From: Chiridota heheva
Lineage: Eukaryota; Echinodermata; Holothuroidea; Apodida; Chiridotidae
Reading direction: 5' to 3'
NCBI GenBank assembly: GCA_020152595.1
Contig: JAIGNY010000732.1
Span: forward strand, 124,001-188,000
DNA: 64,000 bases
Below, piece after piece: positions 25,670 to 36,118 of the stretch. The number at the start of each line of letters is the position of its first letter. Positions within the stretch are counted from its first letter, which is position 1. The notes beneath the pieces are model-generated. The model was not told the origin of the DNA. It did not search any database and saw only the letters and a list, made by a program, of their open reading frames with translations. The translations under genes and the position numbers were made by a program.

Positions 25670-26452
25670 GTGAACACACATTTACAATGACGGGGTCGTC
25701 GCCTGCGTATTCGTTTATGATAGTAACAATGCTATTACGAAACGCTTAATACGACCCGGACGAGAACACAGGTACGACGTACGGACAGACATAACATCGA
25801 CAACCAAGTCAATGTCCACGGCCTTTGATAACCAGTTGTGGTGCACTGGCGAAAAAATATTAATTTGGTGGGCTAGTCTTTTAAACAACATGTTAATTAA
25901 TAACAATCTCACAACTAATTTTGCATGGTAATGAAATTACAACAATAAATGACGTCCAAGCAGTAATTTTTGATTAATACATCTCTTTAAGTGGGATAAG
26001 TGAATAGGTGAATTACATGTACCATACTACCGAGAACATGAATCTGATAACAACACACGATACACCTAGGATTTCAGGCACTTCCGAGGACTTCTTCCAA
26101 TCTTTACATATTTCTTACCTAGGACCTGTATATATAAGTCTTCGGTAAAATTTGATGTCCTCGAATGATCAATGTCTTGTTGGGTTTGGTCTTCGGCATG
26201 CTACCATCAAACTGCTGATTACCTCTGAGGATCAATTGTTATGCTGTGGTTCACTTTTTCATATCTGCGCCAAAGCCATTATCAGAAGAAGAAAAAACCA
26301 GATTGAGGCTTACTGTGTCATGCTGAGAAAATACTGTGTCAGGTAAAACATTTCCATCATCCTTCAATGTTTCTGCTTCCATTGAAGACGGACACAACAT
26401 CTAAAAAGAAGTTTTGTTTGTCAGTAACACATTAGCATTAGGATTAACAATT

Positions 26453-26512
26453 ACTTTGAAAGATTTATATTTCAAAAGCCGTTTCCAACGCTAAAAGGAC
26501 TTAATTATAAGT
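26453..26512 (+). pseudogene. Inverted 58-bp copy of an exon fragment
   Basis: The plus strand reads CTTTGAAAGATTTATATTTC and AAAAGCCGTTTCCAACGCTA, which matches the minus strand of 27065-27122 with about four substitutions and one indel. The source piece encodes NFEGFIFQKPFPTLRGLI inside the exon at 26792-27172. The copy is in the opposite orientation, 0.55 kb away, has no open continuation, and was probably left by an inverted duplication or by template switching. Confidence 0.75.
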
Positions 26513-26791
26513 TATATCTTTGGATGGGAAAAGGAAAGCTTTCGAATGCTGACTAGATTCCTCTTCAGCTGTTAAACTTTTCTCAACTGACTTATTTTCT
26601 TGCTAAAACTTAACTGAAATGATTGACTGCACTATCCTGTATCAAGCAAACACACAACCTCCTGGTCCTTCCATTAAATCATGGTTGGCTAGCTTTCCAT
26701 TAAAAATAGGCTAACTAAAGATGAATTGACAATTCATTGAACATGCTTTCTGGTTAAAACTTTGCTATTTACAAAGGTAAAACTTAAGTAT

Positions 26792-27172
26792 TTATATACT
26801 GTACATATATTGTACTGCTATTTCTTGGTCTGGGGTATTTGCCATGTACTCTTCTTTGATATTCAAGGTCTGTGTTAGTTTCTCTATGTATCCTGCTTCG
26901 CTAACTTGGCGTAGGGTTGCATCTGATCGATAGCTTCCCACTATTTTTACATTCAAATTTGTCAGTTTTCCATTACGCTGCTCTTCCATATGCTTAAAGA
27001 ATACTGAGTCTTTCCTTTTTGCCTTTAGTTTTTCTTTGTGTTGCTTTTCCCCTCCGACAATAGAACATATAATAAGTCCTCTTAGCGTTGGAAACGGCTT
27101 TTGAAATATGAATCCTTCAAAGTTATCGATCAAGACGCTGGCTAGAATTAGAAACTTGGCTTCGTCAGTTAC
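26792..27172 (-). CDS. Exon-like ORF resembling a GIY-YIG-like C-terminal domain
   Basis: On the minus strand an acceptor with a pyrimidine tract (ATTACTTCTGTAG, AG at 27174-27173) opens a 126-codon stretch: VTDEAKFLILASV, then NFEGFIFQKPF, KRKDSVFFKHMEEQ, KIVGSYRSDATLRQVSEAGY, ending at TAA (26792-26794). The wording K.DS..FKH.EE......F/V.KI.GSYRS...RQVSEA..I resembles the end of uncharacterised invertebrate proteins with a GIY-YIG-like nuclease fold, often tied to retroelements. That comparison is from memory and is weak; the catalytic GIY and YIG residues are not visible here. It lies upstream of the two exons at 24058-24908 on the same strand, so it may belong to the same transcript or be an old transposon piece. 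Confidence 0.35.
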   Translation of the reverse strand, partial: VTDEAKFLILASVLIDNFEGFIFQKPFPTLRGLIICSIVGGEKQHKEKLKAKRKDSVFFKHMEEQRNGKLTNLNVKIVGSYRSDATLRQVSEAGYIEKLTQTLNIKEEYMANTPDQEIAVQYMYSI

Positions 27173-27181
27173 CTACAGAAG

Positions 27182-27908
27182 TAATACAGATTTACAATTG
27201 TTTCCAAGAAAATTGTTATCACCATTATACTTAATCACACAGTAAATCAATCATATCAAAATATTTATCATTTTAGATAGATTGTCAACAACAATCACAT
27301 TATCTAATCAAGTAAGAACACTCAGAATATCACAAATTAAAAGAGAATGATCACGTCAATGCAGTAGTTTATACTAGTACATCCCTTTAATTAATTGTGT
27401 GTTTAGCTATACTACCAAGGATCTAAACCAGAAAAACACTATTTTGAAATATTTTCTACTTTGATGGTTTTTAATTCTGGTATACATTATCTCTAGTATA
27501 CACATTCTCATACCTTTAAGTGTACCATGTCGTATTCAAAGTGTGTGCATGTTGACTACCTCATGAGTAGCTTAGCTTTGGTACTTAATAAAAGTGGTAT
27601 CCACAGTTTAAACACTATTAATTTTCTGTTATTTTAAATCTTATGCATACATACAAATCTTAATGTGAATTCAATTATTGTGTAGTGACACAACTGCAAC
27701 AATTCACATTTGGAGCAATCGATACACTGTAATGGTCTAGGGCTGGCCCATGATAAAGTAATACAGTGGCATACCAAGTTTCAATGTGCTTACAACACAA
27801 TGGACCGTTGTAATGTAACATAGAGAAGTATGGAAAGGAGATGAAGCCAGATTTGATGGTGAATAAGAGAGATCACTAACGATGAAACATGGAGAGGCTC
27901 GTACATTA
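27182..27908. other. No gene seen
   Basis: AT-rich; nothing recognised. Confidence 0.5.
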
Positions 27909-28037
27909 CAGTATCAAGAAAGAGAAGAGTTACTCACCAAGCTATCAAGAGAGAGAAGAGTTACTCACCAAGCTATCAAGAAAGAGAAGAGTTACTCACC
28001 AAGCTATCAAGAAAGAGAAGAGTTACTCACCAAGCTT
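27909..28037. repeat. 31-bp minisatellite, about 4 units
   Basis: Unit TATCAAGAAAGAGAAGAGTT followed by ACTCACCAAGC. The unit is not divisible by three, so the repeated peptides in the 86-residue frame shift from unit to unit; not coding. Confidence 0.9.
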
Positions 28038-28778
28038 CCATACGTATAACATAAAGGTTAAACAGCATGCAAAGAAAACACATCAGCATTATGTCTTCTT
28101 CCAAACAACCACCATAACCTATAAGTTCCACTTCTCCTGCCATGAATAATCTCTTCAAAGTATTTAGTTCAGCTATAGAGAGAAAATAAAGAGAATCCTA
28201 TGCATAGAAGTAATGAAAAGAAACTTAAAATGTCACAGAGACTAGTCAGATCCATTGACAGTGAGTTGGGCCGCCATTGTCATTAAGTTTTGCATTTGTT
28301 TATATATTTCAGTCCGACTCCTGATCACAGTCAGCCAAAAGCAGCAAATTTAACTATTTTCTTAATTAAAACGTCAACATTTTTTAATTAAAACGTCAAA
28401 TAAAACTTTTAATTTTATTATTGCATGTTTAGTTGAATACATACCAGATGATTGCACATCTGCAGTAGGCTATATCAGCTTACGCCTAAATGCCTATTTC
28501 TACACTACAGTATGGAAAGTGATTGTCGACACTTTTATTTTTATAACGTTATTGGATATAGCTTACGCTGCATAGGCTAGTCAACTTCGCTGTACTGTGT
28601 TTCAAGCCTCGCGTTACTCTTACCCATCAAAAAGATAACACAAAAAATTATTGAAATATCAAACTTACCAGAACATTTTTCGGCTTGCTACAGCAGAAAC
28701 TGAAGTTGTGTCTTTTCGGCGCAACTGTCTTCAGACAGACACAGAGCAGCAGAGATGTGGCCGGTGTGATTGTAAATA
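28038..28778. other. No gene seen; ACAATGGCGGC on the minus strand near 28270
   Basis: No exon recognised. The minus strand carries GACAATGGCGGCC (about 28265-28277), close to the YY1-type start-site motif AANATGGCGGC, but the frame that follows stops after 11 codons. Confidence 0.35.
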
Positions 28779-29536
28779 GCCCCCGGTCCTTATTTCCTAA
28801 GAAAAATTTAGTGAATTTGGTCCCCTCCGGCCTGATTTTACGAGGTAATTCACAGGTGTGTCTGTACGGTTCCTTCAATCTGTCAATTAAATTTGTGTAC
28901 TGAAGTGATAAGCTAAACCTAAGTTAGTAATATTTATGTACGGAATACAGCACCGCTGTACTCGTAGAATTTGCCCACGAACAGAAAATGGCTTCCAGTA
29001 TGCACTTCGGTGAAAAAAAAATATAATATTTTCTTCGATCTGGGCAGTACCCATCGGGATACACTAAAGAATAAAAGCGTGCTTTACGCAAAACGGCAGT
29101 GAGATTTACTGTGAAAGGAGAAGAAGGGCTTTTTCTTGCAAAAGGGGGACAAATTGTTGTCTCGTCCGTTGAGGAGAGAAGAAAATGCTTATTGCTTCAT
29201 TGCGGTGTTGGAGGTAGGATGGGCTAACCAAGGCATGAATTGTAAATTGTAAAGATCATTTATAATCTAACGTTAGTGTTAATCCTTTAGGCCCAGGTCC
29301 TAGTCGAAACTCCCAACAGTAGGGTCATTAATGCTCATGGGAGAAATAGACTTAGGGCCTATGCCTACGTTACTAGGGCCTTAAGCATTTCCCAGGAAAG
29401 AAGGGCCGGGGACCCAAATGTACTAGCGGACCGTTTTTATTATAAGAGGGGGGGGGAGACCAAATTTACTTGATGGCTACGGCTTAATTGTCTGGGGGCC
29501 AAATTTCCTAGGAAATAAGGGCCGGGGCCAAAACTT
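28779..29536. repeat. Three copies of an AGGAAATAAGGGCCGGGG motif
   Basis: TTTCCTAGGAAATAAGGGCC(GGGG) at about 29502, the variant CCCAGGAAAGAAGGGCCGGGG at about 29387, and an inverted copy CCCCCGGTCCTTATTTCCTAAG at about 28780. Each is followed by wording like CAAATTTACT or AAATTTAGTGAATTTGG. This suggests an old transposon with inverted parts. The opposing open frames at 28648-28903 lie over it and look spurious. Confidence 0.45.
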
Positions 29537-29995
29537 ACTTTTACACTGGCCGCAGCTGTATAGCGTGCGTGACGTGCGTGACTTTTTAACCTTATTCCAT
29601 AATATAGCCTGCCCGCGTACCGGCTGCCAGTATTTGACTTGACAACATACCAGTGGGCCTCGGACCTTGATCCTTAGGGGCCGACTGAATTCGAGTATAT
29701 GACTTCACAACACACCACTGAACTGAGGACGTAGATTTCACGACAAACCAAAAAAGAAGTGGTGGCGCGAATGAGAATTATCAAAGTGTGCAGACCCTCC
29801 AATACGAAACTGTGTTACATGTTTTAACACTGATCCTGTTCTCTCTAACACAGTGAGGACTTCAACAAAAATGCTCCAGAGGTATTGAAATAGTCATTAT
29901 ATGAGATTGCACACAAAATCTTCCGAGGGACTCATTTTAAGTCCTCAGTGAGGGTGTAGGTCCTAAGTCGATTGGTGTGTTGCCAGGACCGAGTC

Positions 29996-30058
29996 CTCGG
30001 TGAGATAGTAATACCAACACACACACATACATACACACACATGCATACACACACACGC
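29996..30058. repeat. (CA)n-rich microsatellite
   Basis: Imperfect ACACACATACATAC-type tract. Confidence 0.85.
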
Positions 30059-30489
30059 CATCATGACCGCATAGGTTCTTAATGCTATCGCATGGGAACC
30101 TAAAATCAAGAATGGAATCCTCTCATCATGAATGATCATTTCTTTAAAAAAACGGCGGTGAATTTCTTTTATTCTTTTTCACAAGAGGTTAATTTGGTAA
30201 AACTATTGGAATATTTGGTAAACCTGGTAAACCTTCAGTCTTAGAAAAAAGGTTCTAGAGACGAGAAGGTTTCAAATACGTGACAAGTTGGAACGTTTTT
30301 GTCTTAACTAAGTCTTGGAAATAATTCTTGACGAACCCGGGAAGGTTTCAAATACGTGAAAAGCTAGAACCTCTTTTTTAAGAGTGTTGGAAACATTTTT
30401 TTAAATTGAAGGAGGTATCCCGATAAGCAGCAACGTTTGATGGAAACGAAAAAGAAATCTCGTCTAATGAAAATTCCTTGACCGGTCAC

Positions 30490-30620
30490 CAATATATCTG
30501 ATACATACTAGTGACGTCACTTCCGCGGAGGTAATTGATTGGCTGGTCGGTGATTGCATAAATATTTCGACCAATTAGAAACGTTGGAGTGTATTGTATT
30601 TTCATCTCCACCAGTAGAGG
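30490..30620. promoter_or_regulatory. CRE and CCAAT-box cluster, possible promoter
   Basis: TGACGTCA (a full CRE palindrome, about 30511), GATTGG and CCAATTAG (both CCAAT-type, about 30537 and 30575), then CCAGTAGAGGCGC. The arrangement is promoter-like, but no first exon could be recognised on either side. Confidence 0.25.
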
Positions 30621-31330
30621 CGCAACAATAAGGTGGGGAAACCCCACGGGCCCCGAGATTTGGGGTCCAAGCAATTACACTGCGATATCTTTGTTACGAG
30701 ATCAGTACCATATACCAGGCCTTTAAAGGTCATTGTTGGTGCTGTAAGAGTCGTATCCTTTTTTTAAATAAGTCGTATCTCATATAACCTAATCTATAGC
30801 AAGATAGCTTTTTCTTCAACCATATAAGAACTTCTCACTGTTTGAACAAACAATAATACAATAGCTTACAGATATGGCATCCGCATCAAAAGACTGAATT
30901 ACAAAATTCATAACTTCTTCAGATTGACTCAAGTCAAAATTTTAATATCACTGAACCCAAGTTTGAAAGACTCAGATTAATTGTCGAATCATTAAACGAT
31001 CAGTGTGACACGTTGCGCAAAGACATCAATCTGTCAACGCAGTACAAAAATGCAAGTGTATCCGTACCTTCAATATTGAATAAACACCCAAAGAAAATAT
31101 TGAAAAATTGTCCCGAATATGACCAAAAAAATGCCAAACTGTAATCTCGCGCCAAATGACATATATTGTTGCCACCGAGTAAGAAAATCAGAGCGTAACA
31201 ATTCCCGTGCCATTATTGTGTAATGTTTAAGTTTACTGGTTATTTCTCACGTGATCAAGTCTCGGCGTCACCTCAAACGTAATGAGAGAAAACCTTATAA
31301 AAACCAAGAAGTCCCTCCTGCATCAATCAT
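30621..31330. other. No gene seen
   Basis: AT-rich; nothing recognised. Confidence 0.5.
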
Positions 31331-31427
31331 GTCAATGGGACTGCAAATACCCACGCCAATGGGACTGCAAATACCCACGTCAATGGGACTGCAAATACCC
31401 ACGTCAATGGAACTGCAAATACCCACC
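31331..31427. repeat. 24-bp minisatellite, 4 units
   Basis: Unit CAATGGGACTGCAAATACCC followed by ACGT. The plus frame reads PMGLQIPT repeats; there is no other support for coding. Confidence 0.95.
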
Positions 31428-31894
31428 CTTTATTAGGAATTAACTTAAACAAAATGCCACTTGGCCAAGTTTTGAAAGTTGAACAACCGTGAGAATATTG
31501 ACTTCATTCAAGTAGTTAATCAAAAATGAATCATATATATTTGATGAGCAAAGATTTCTGTTTTTATTCAACTCCGCATGGATTTATAATCCGCCCATAT
31601 CCTCCCATTAATTACTTTTCTCACCATAGGCTGCTATTACGAGTTTTCTTAACACCTTCAACAATCTATTTTCAGCTGTTTACCTCAATACTTTTCCGGA
31701 TATTTAACAAAGAAATATTTACATATTTTAAGTTCTTACTATAGAAGTGAATCCTGCAATAAAAGAAAAGAAAACTTGTAAGTATTTGTCCCAGTAAGTT
31801 GCCAATTAATTCTTACTATTTTTGAAGGATATGAAAACTTTAGTTAGGTTAGACCAGATACCGTGTTAACATGGAGAGCAATACAATAAAAGTC

Positions 31895-31990
31895 AACGTT
31901 TCTGATTGGTCATATATAAATACCGACAACCAATCAGTGATGCCACGGAATACACACAACCAATCAGTGATTGCCACGGAATACCACACT
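31895..31990. promoter_or_regulatory. 29-bp direct repeat with CCAAT boxes beside a TATA-like box
   Basis: GATTGGTCATATATAAATAC is followed by two copies of ACAACCAATCAGTGAT(T)GCC with ACGGAATAC. This puts three CCAAT boxes (one inverted) around TATATAAATA. It may be a promoter or a transposon end; no transcript is recognisable downstream. Confidence 0.3.
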
Positions 31991-32976
31991 ACATACACAC
32001 TCAGCTGCTCAATTCATTTAGTACGCACTTAAAGGTCATTTGTCGTGATTCTATTGTGGCGGTGTACATTTCAATCAAGCACACAGTAATTTGATCCAAG
32101 ACGATCGCTGATTTTCTCATCTGTGTAGGTGTAACCCGATCTATGTGGTATTCGACCAATCAAAACACACGAATACAAATCTAATAAACTGTCTGTATTG
32201 CACGATAACTGGCCTTTAATTAGAAACAATCCATGCCGGATGTGACGTAAAATATATGAAAATTGCATTTTACCTGTTTACTGAGACGAGTTTCCCTGTT
32301 TAAAGCACATAACAAAATATACAAAAATCAGCAAATTATGCACAATATTGCATATTGATACCATACAGAATCCAAAAGCTATAAAATGGTCAATTCTAAC
32401 CAACTGTATATTTTGCTTCTTTCATGATTGATAACAGATTTTAAAACGATTTAATAATATTGCCTCTGCAGGTCTATACATTTGTTTTAAAATGTATTAT
32501 ATACTGTAACTCCATCGTATATCTCCTGGAGATTTCACTTTACAAAGAACACAGATATGCACGAGATAGCAGGTGTTTTCAAAGCTGTCATTAATCAATG
32601 CAATTTGTTATCCTTGGAAAAGAAATTAATTTCTTTGGCGTATTACTTGCATATAGAATAATACATATAGTTTTGATTAGTCCATGCAGTGGTCAAGCAA
32701 GCTTATCTTATATAAAGAAACAAAATGGTCAAGAAACTATTACAAAACCTTCTTCCGCTAAGGACATTTAAATTTAAGCTTCTGTCTTATTTGTGTAGAA
32801 CGATCTGCAGTGGTAAGTCTACAATACTTACTGTATTTTAAAGAAAATTCATTTCAGTTTTTCAATATTTTCTCTCAAACTTTCTTCAGGTGGTAAATTA
32901 TAATTACCCTTACTTGATTCTGTTTTACTATATTCCTGACATATCCAAAGGTTTCAAGCGACAAAATCACAGGAGG

Positions 32977-35185
32977 AAATAATAATAATAATAATAATAA
33001 ATGTTATTTAAATACGCCATTCACCAAAGTACCATGGCGCTTACAAAGTAAAATAAAAACAAAATGAAAAATATCAAAATAAGTGGGTCTTTAAGAGTTT
33101 TTGAATACTGTGGTGGATGGAGAAGTTCTCATGTGGGTGGGTAAAGTGTTCCAGGATCTGGATGCAAGTATTTCAAATCTTTTGTCACCTATGGCAGAAT
33201 TGGATATGGGTATGTGAAGTCGGGTGGAGTCATTACTTGATCTGAGTTCACGTGCGGGTTTTCTTATCTTGATTATATCCTTTAAATACCAAGGCGCCTC
33301 ACCATTCAGGATTTTGTAGATGAAGAGAAGTGTTTTGTAGGTGACCCGTTTTGATATTGGTAGCCAGTGTAGCTTGCTGATTAATGGACCTGGATCAGTT
33401 TGTCTACCAGCACCGAATATCAGACGCGCTGCTCTATTCTGGAGACGCTGCAATCTTGTCAAGTCTCTACGAGACATAACAGTAAAGAGTGAGTTGCAGT
33501 AGTCCAACCTGGATGTGATTAAAGCACGAACTAGGTGGTGACATGTGTTTGTGTCGATAAATCTTCGAATACGCCAGAGGTTTCTGATGTGGTAAATTAT
33601 TGACCGACGTAGAGCGTCAACATGGCTGGATAAGGAAAGCGAAGAACTGAAAGTGAAACCAAGGTTACGGATTGATTTGGATGGTTTGATACTGCTTGAC
33701 CCAACAGTGATCTCCAACTCAGGTAGTATTTTAAGAAGATGAGGTGAACCAGTTATAAGAAATTCAGTTTTAGTATCATTTAATTTCAAATAATTGACTT
33801 TCATCCATATCTTCATTTCATCAATACAGGAGGATAACTTTGTCATAGCATTATCTACGTCGCTGGTGTTGCGAGGGTTGCAGGATACATATAATTGTGA
33901 ATCGTCAGCATACATATGATAACTCACTCCATGTTGTTTTGCAATGTCACCCAGTGGTGCAGTGTAAACCGGGAACAGCAAGGGCCCCACTATGGAATCT
34001 TGAGGGAGTCCATAGTTATGTGTTTTTGGTTTTGATAACTCATTAGAAACACTAACAGAGCTCTTCCATCCTGTAAGGTAGGACGAGAACCACCTAAGTG
34101 CAACTCCCGTTACTCTGAAGCGTTTCTCAAGACGAATAAGTAGGGTAGCATGGTCTACAGTATCAAATGCAGAGGTAAGGTCCAAAAGGACCATTAAAAC
34201 AACTCTTTTTGAATCCACTTCTCGTAAAATGTCGTTCTGAATTTTTAAGAGAGCCGTCTCCGTGCTATGTTTAGCACGGTATGCTGATTGTGAAGGATCC
34301 ATCAGATTATTGTCATTTAGGTGGTTGATGAATTGAGTGGCCACACATTTTTCAATTACCTTTGCATTGAACGCCAAATTGCTAACTGGCCGATAATTCT
34401 TTAGATCCTCCTTATCTAAAGTTGGCTTTTTCAGCAAAGGTTTGATGAGAGCAAAATGTGCATCATCAGGAAAGACTCCTGTATCAAGTGAAGCGTTGAC
34501 AATATTGGTTAAAGTTGGTAGATAATGAGCTATGTGTTTCTTCAATAACCAAGTTGGTTGAGGGTCAAGTGAGCATGATGCATTAGACATGAGTGAAATA
34601 AGTTTATGGACGTCCATTTGAGTCATTTGGTTAAATTCAGAAAAAGTTGAACAATCATAAGGTGGATCATCAAGTGCATGAGGGTCCAGTGTCACATTGG
34701 AATTATTCATATCTAAACGAATATCTTCAACCTTGTCCGAAAAGAAATCAGCAAAGCAGTCACTCAACTTATGAGGCTCGATGTGATTGGGAAGGAATTT
34801 GATTTGGTTGTTTAAAAGGGAGTTCGCGATCTGAAAGACAGTTTTGTTGTCGGCATTGTTAAGTTTGCTAGCGTAATATAACTGCTTTGAATATATGATT
34901 TTGGAAACCAAAAGTTTATTAGCAGAGACAAATTCTTGGCGATCAGCTTCAGAGCGAGTCTTCCTCCATTTACGTTCTGCCCGTCGCTTCTCCTGGCGGA
35001 CTTGATGGATGGTTTTATTGTACCAAGGCATACGCCTCCTAATAAGGCGAGTGCGTGTCACTTTGGGCGCAAATTCATCCAAAACTTTAGTAACAATTGT
35101 GTTATGCCAACGAAGAAGTTCATTTGGGCAGTTGGTAAATATGACAGAATAGATGAAGACTTTGAGGATTCTGAGTTTATGATGT
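32977..35185 (-). mobile_element. 5'-truncated CR1/L2-like LINE
   Basis: Minus-strand element. Its 3' end is an (ATT)n microsatellite tail (plus-strand (AAT)n at 32977-33001), as in many CR1/L2-type elements, preceded by GCGCCATGGTACTTTGGTGAATGGCG. The 5' side lacks the apurinic-type endonuclease: the coding frame can be followed upstream only to a TGA near 35186, with plausible family text (NELLRWHNTIVTKVLDEFAP) just before the annotated frame. It lies inside the inverted-repeat element 32687-35741. Confidence 0.85.
33091..35082 (-). CDS. LINE ORF2 fragment: reverse transcriptase, 663 codons open
   Basis: Reverse transcriptase of a CR1/L2-like retrotransposon, which copies element RNA into DNA at a nicked target. 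Seen in order: a linker (PWYNKTIHQVR), finger motif YRPVSNLAF, motif A LLDLTSAFDTVDH (about residues 298-310), motif B LPQDSIVGPLLF (about 355), motif C YADDSQLY (near residue 391, with both catalytic Asp), then the C-terminal block with RAARLIFGA, LHWLPISKRVTYKTLLFIYK and LNGEAPWYL that is typical of the group. Motif B normally reads PQGS; here Gly is Asp, probably inactivating. The frame is otherwise uninterrupted, so insertion is fairly recent. The first codon is TTG inside the true frame, not a genuine start: the endonuclease domain is missing. Confidence 0.9.
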   Translation of the reverse strand: MDEFAPKVTRTRLIRRRMPWYNKTIHQVRQEKRRAERKWRKTRSEADRQEFVSANKLLVSKIIYSKQLYYASKLNNADNKTVFQIANSLLNNQIKFLPNHIEPHKLSDCFADFFSDKVEDIRLDMNNSNVTLDPHALDDPPYDCSTFSEFNQMTQMDVHKLISLMSNASCSLDPQPTWLLKKHIAHYLPTLTNIVNASLDTGVFPDDAHFALIKPLLKKPTLDKEDLKNYRPVSNLAFNAKVIEKCVATQFINHLNDNNLMDPSQSAYRAKHSTETALLKIQNDILREVDSKRVVLMVLLDLTSAFDTVDHATLLIRLEKRFRVTGVALRWFSSYLTGWKSSVSVSNELSKPKTHNYGLPQDSIVGPLLFPVYTAPLGDIAKQHGVSYHMYADDSQLYVSCNPRNTSDVDNAMTKLSSCIDEMKIWMKVNYLKLNDTKTEFLITGSPHLLKILPELEITVGSSSIKPSKSIRNLGFTFSSSLSLSSHVDALRRSIIYHIRNLWRIRRFIDTNTCHHLVRALITSRLDYCNSLFTVMSRRDLTRLQRLQNRAARLIFGAGRQTDPGPLISKLHWLPISKRVTYKTLLFIYKILNGEAPWYLKDIIKIRKPARELRSSNDSTRLHIPISNSAIGDKRFEILASRSWNTLPTHMRTSPSTTVFKNS

Positions 35186-35570
35186 CACAACTAGTCTGAT
35201 TTCAGTCGTTTCTATGCAGAAATGATACAGATATTGGCATAAAGACATTCAGTTCTAATTTTCTGATTGATTGAAATTTCAACCAATGCGCACTATATTT
35301 CTAATACAGCAATTATCTTAACTCAGCGCTGCTGTGGCTCGAATCTCGTCAAGGCGACATTTTTTCTTCGTCTTTTCTTCTCATCTTAATTAAAACATGG
35401 AGCTAATTTCATTGAGTTAATTTCACTTAATAGCTCCATTATTAAACCAATGACAAATTACAGCTGTTCAACTCGGCCTGTCATGATGTTACGACACATA
35501 CGTACTGTACGTACAACGTACATGTACCTAATCACACTGCATAAAATGCGCAGGCGCTAGTAATACGTTG

Positions 35571-35611
35571 ATGACGTGTGTAAGTACATGCTATGTACTT
35601 ACTGACGTCAT
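35571..35611. repeat. Hairpin with CRE-like half sites
   Basis: GTAAGTACAT (35580-35589) and ATGTACTTAC (35593-35602) are perfect complements around a 3-nt loop. ATGACGT and ACGTCAT extend the stem outside a short mismatch. It lies within the right half of the split inverted-repeat element. Confidence 0.75.
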
Positions 35612-35748
35612 AGCGATTTGTTTTGAGACGACATCGCCTCTTTAAATATCTCCTTAATGGAATAAGATTTTTGAATGCTTTCTTTACCATTTTGTTTCTT
35701 GAAAGTAGTCTTTCATATAAGATGGACTTGCCTGACCACTAAACTATA

Positions 35749-35801
35749 ATCACTAACACTAACACTAACTAACACTAACAATCACTAACACTAACACTAA
35801 G
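35749..35801. repeat. (CTAACA)n microsatellite
   Basis: Imperfect CACTAACA/CTAACA units just outside the right end of the element at 35741. Confidence 0.9.
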
Positions 35802-36118
35802 TACAAATTTATAATAAGTATTTAATTCTGGAAGAGAGCTGCGTTCTCAATGTCGTTGTTGTCATTCCCCAAACGTAAGTTTCTCAAAGCATTGTTTACA
35901 AATAAACAATGTTTTGTAATTTTCACATTATACGAAATTACATTAACAAAAACGAAAACTAGGATTCACAAAAAATGACTGAACAAAATGAATATCCCCA
36001 CATGTCCCATTGTTCAAGTCATAAGTAGGCAACCAATATCATTGTAAATGTAATTTCCCCACATGTAATTCAACAGCAGTGCCATAACCAAAGTAATGCT
36101 ATAAACATATCGATCAAG
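35802..36118. other. No gene seen
   Basis: AT-rich; nothing recognised. Confidence 0.5.

Larger units (their letters stand above)
24909..26451. other. Intron or intergenic, no further exon recognised
   Basis: Holds a 39-bp minisatellite (25242-25357) and a (CGA)n tract (25649-25669). The 116-residue minus frame at 25010-25360 consists partly of the minisatellite and is not accepted as coding. PyrCTCGG-type motifs (CCGAGGACTT, CTAGGACCT, GTCCTCG) cluster at 26085-26160. Confidence 0.45.
32687..35741. mobile_element. Inverted-repeat element split by a LINE
   Basis: The left end CAGTGGTCAAGCAAGCTTAT with CTTATATAAAGAAACAAAATGG (32687-32750) is matched by the complement of the right end, AGTGGTCAGGCAAGTCCATC with AAGAAACAAAATGG (35741 inward to about 35648). 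The terminal repeats are about 90 nt with small indels, continuing to AAGGA.AT.TTTAAA. Removing the LINE (about 32977-35190) would leave roughly 0.85 kb, a normal MITE size. The right interior carries a CRE-like hairpin at 35571-35611. No clear target duplication at the outer ends. Confidence 0.7.

Noticed and set aside
27889-28149. 86-residue protein with KKEKSYSPSYQ repeats
   Set aside because: The 31-bp period shifts frame each unit, and flanks show no gene signals.
30600-30615. CTCF site CCAGTAGAGGCGC
   Set aside because: Two core mismatches to the known consensus; not enough to call.
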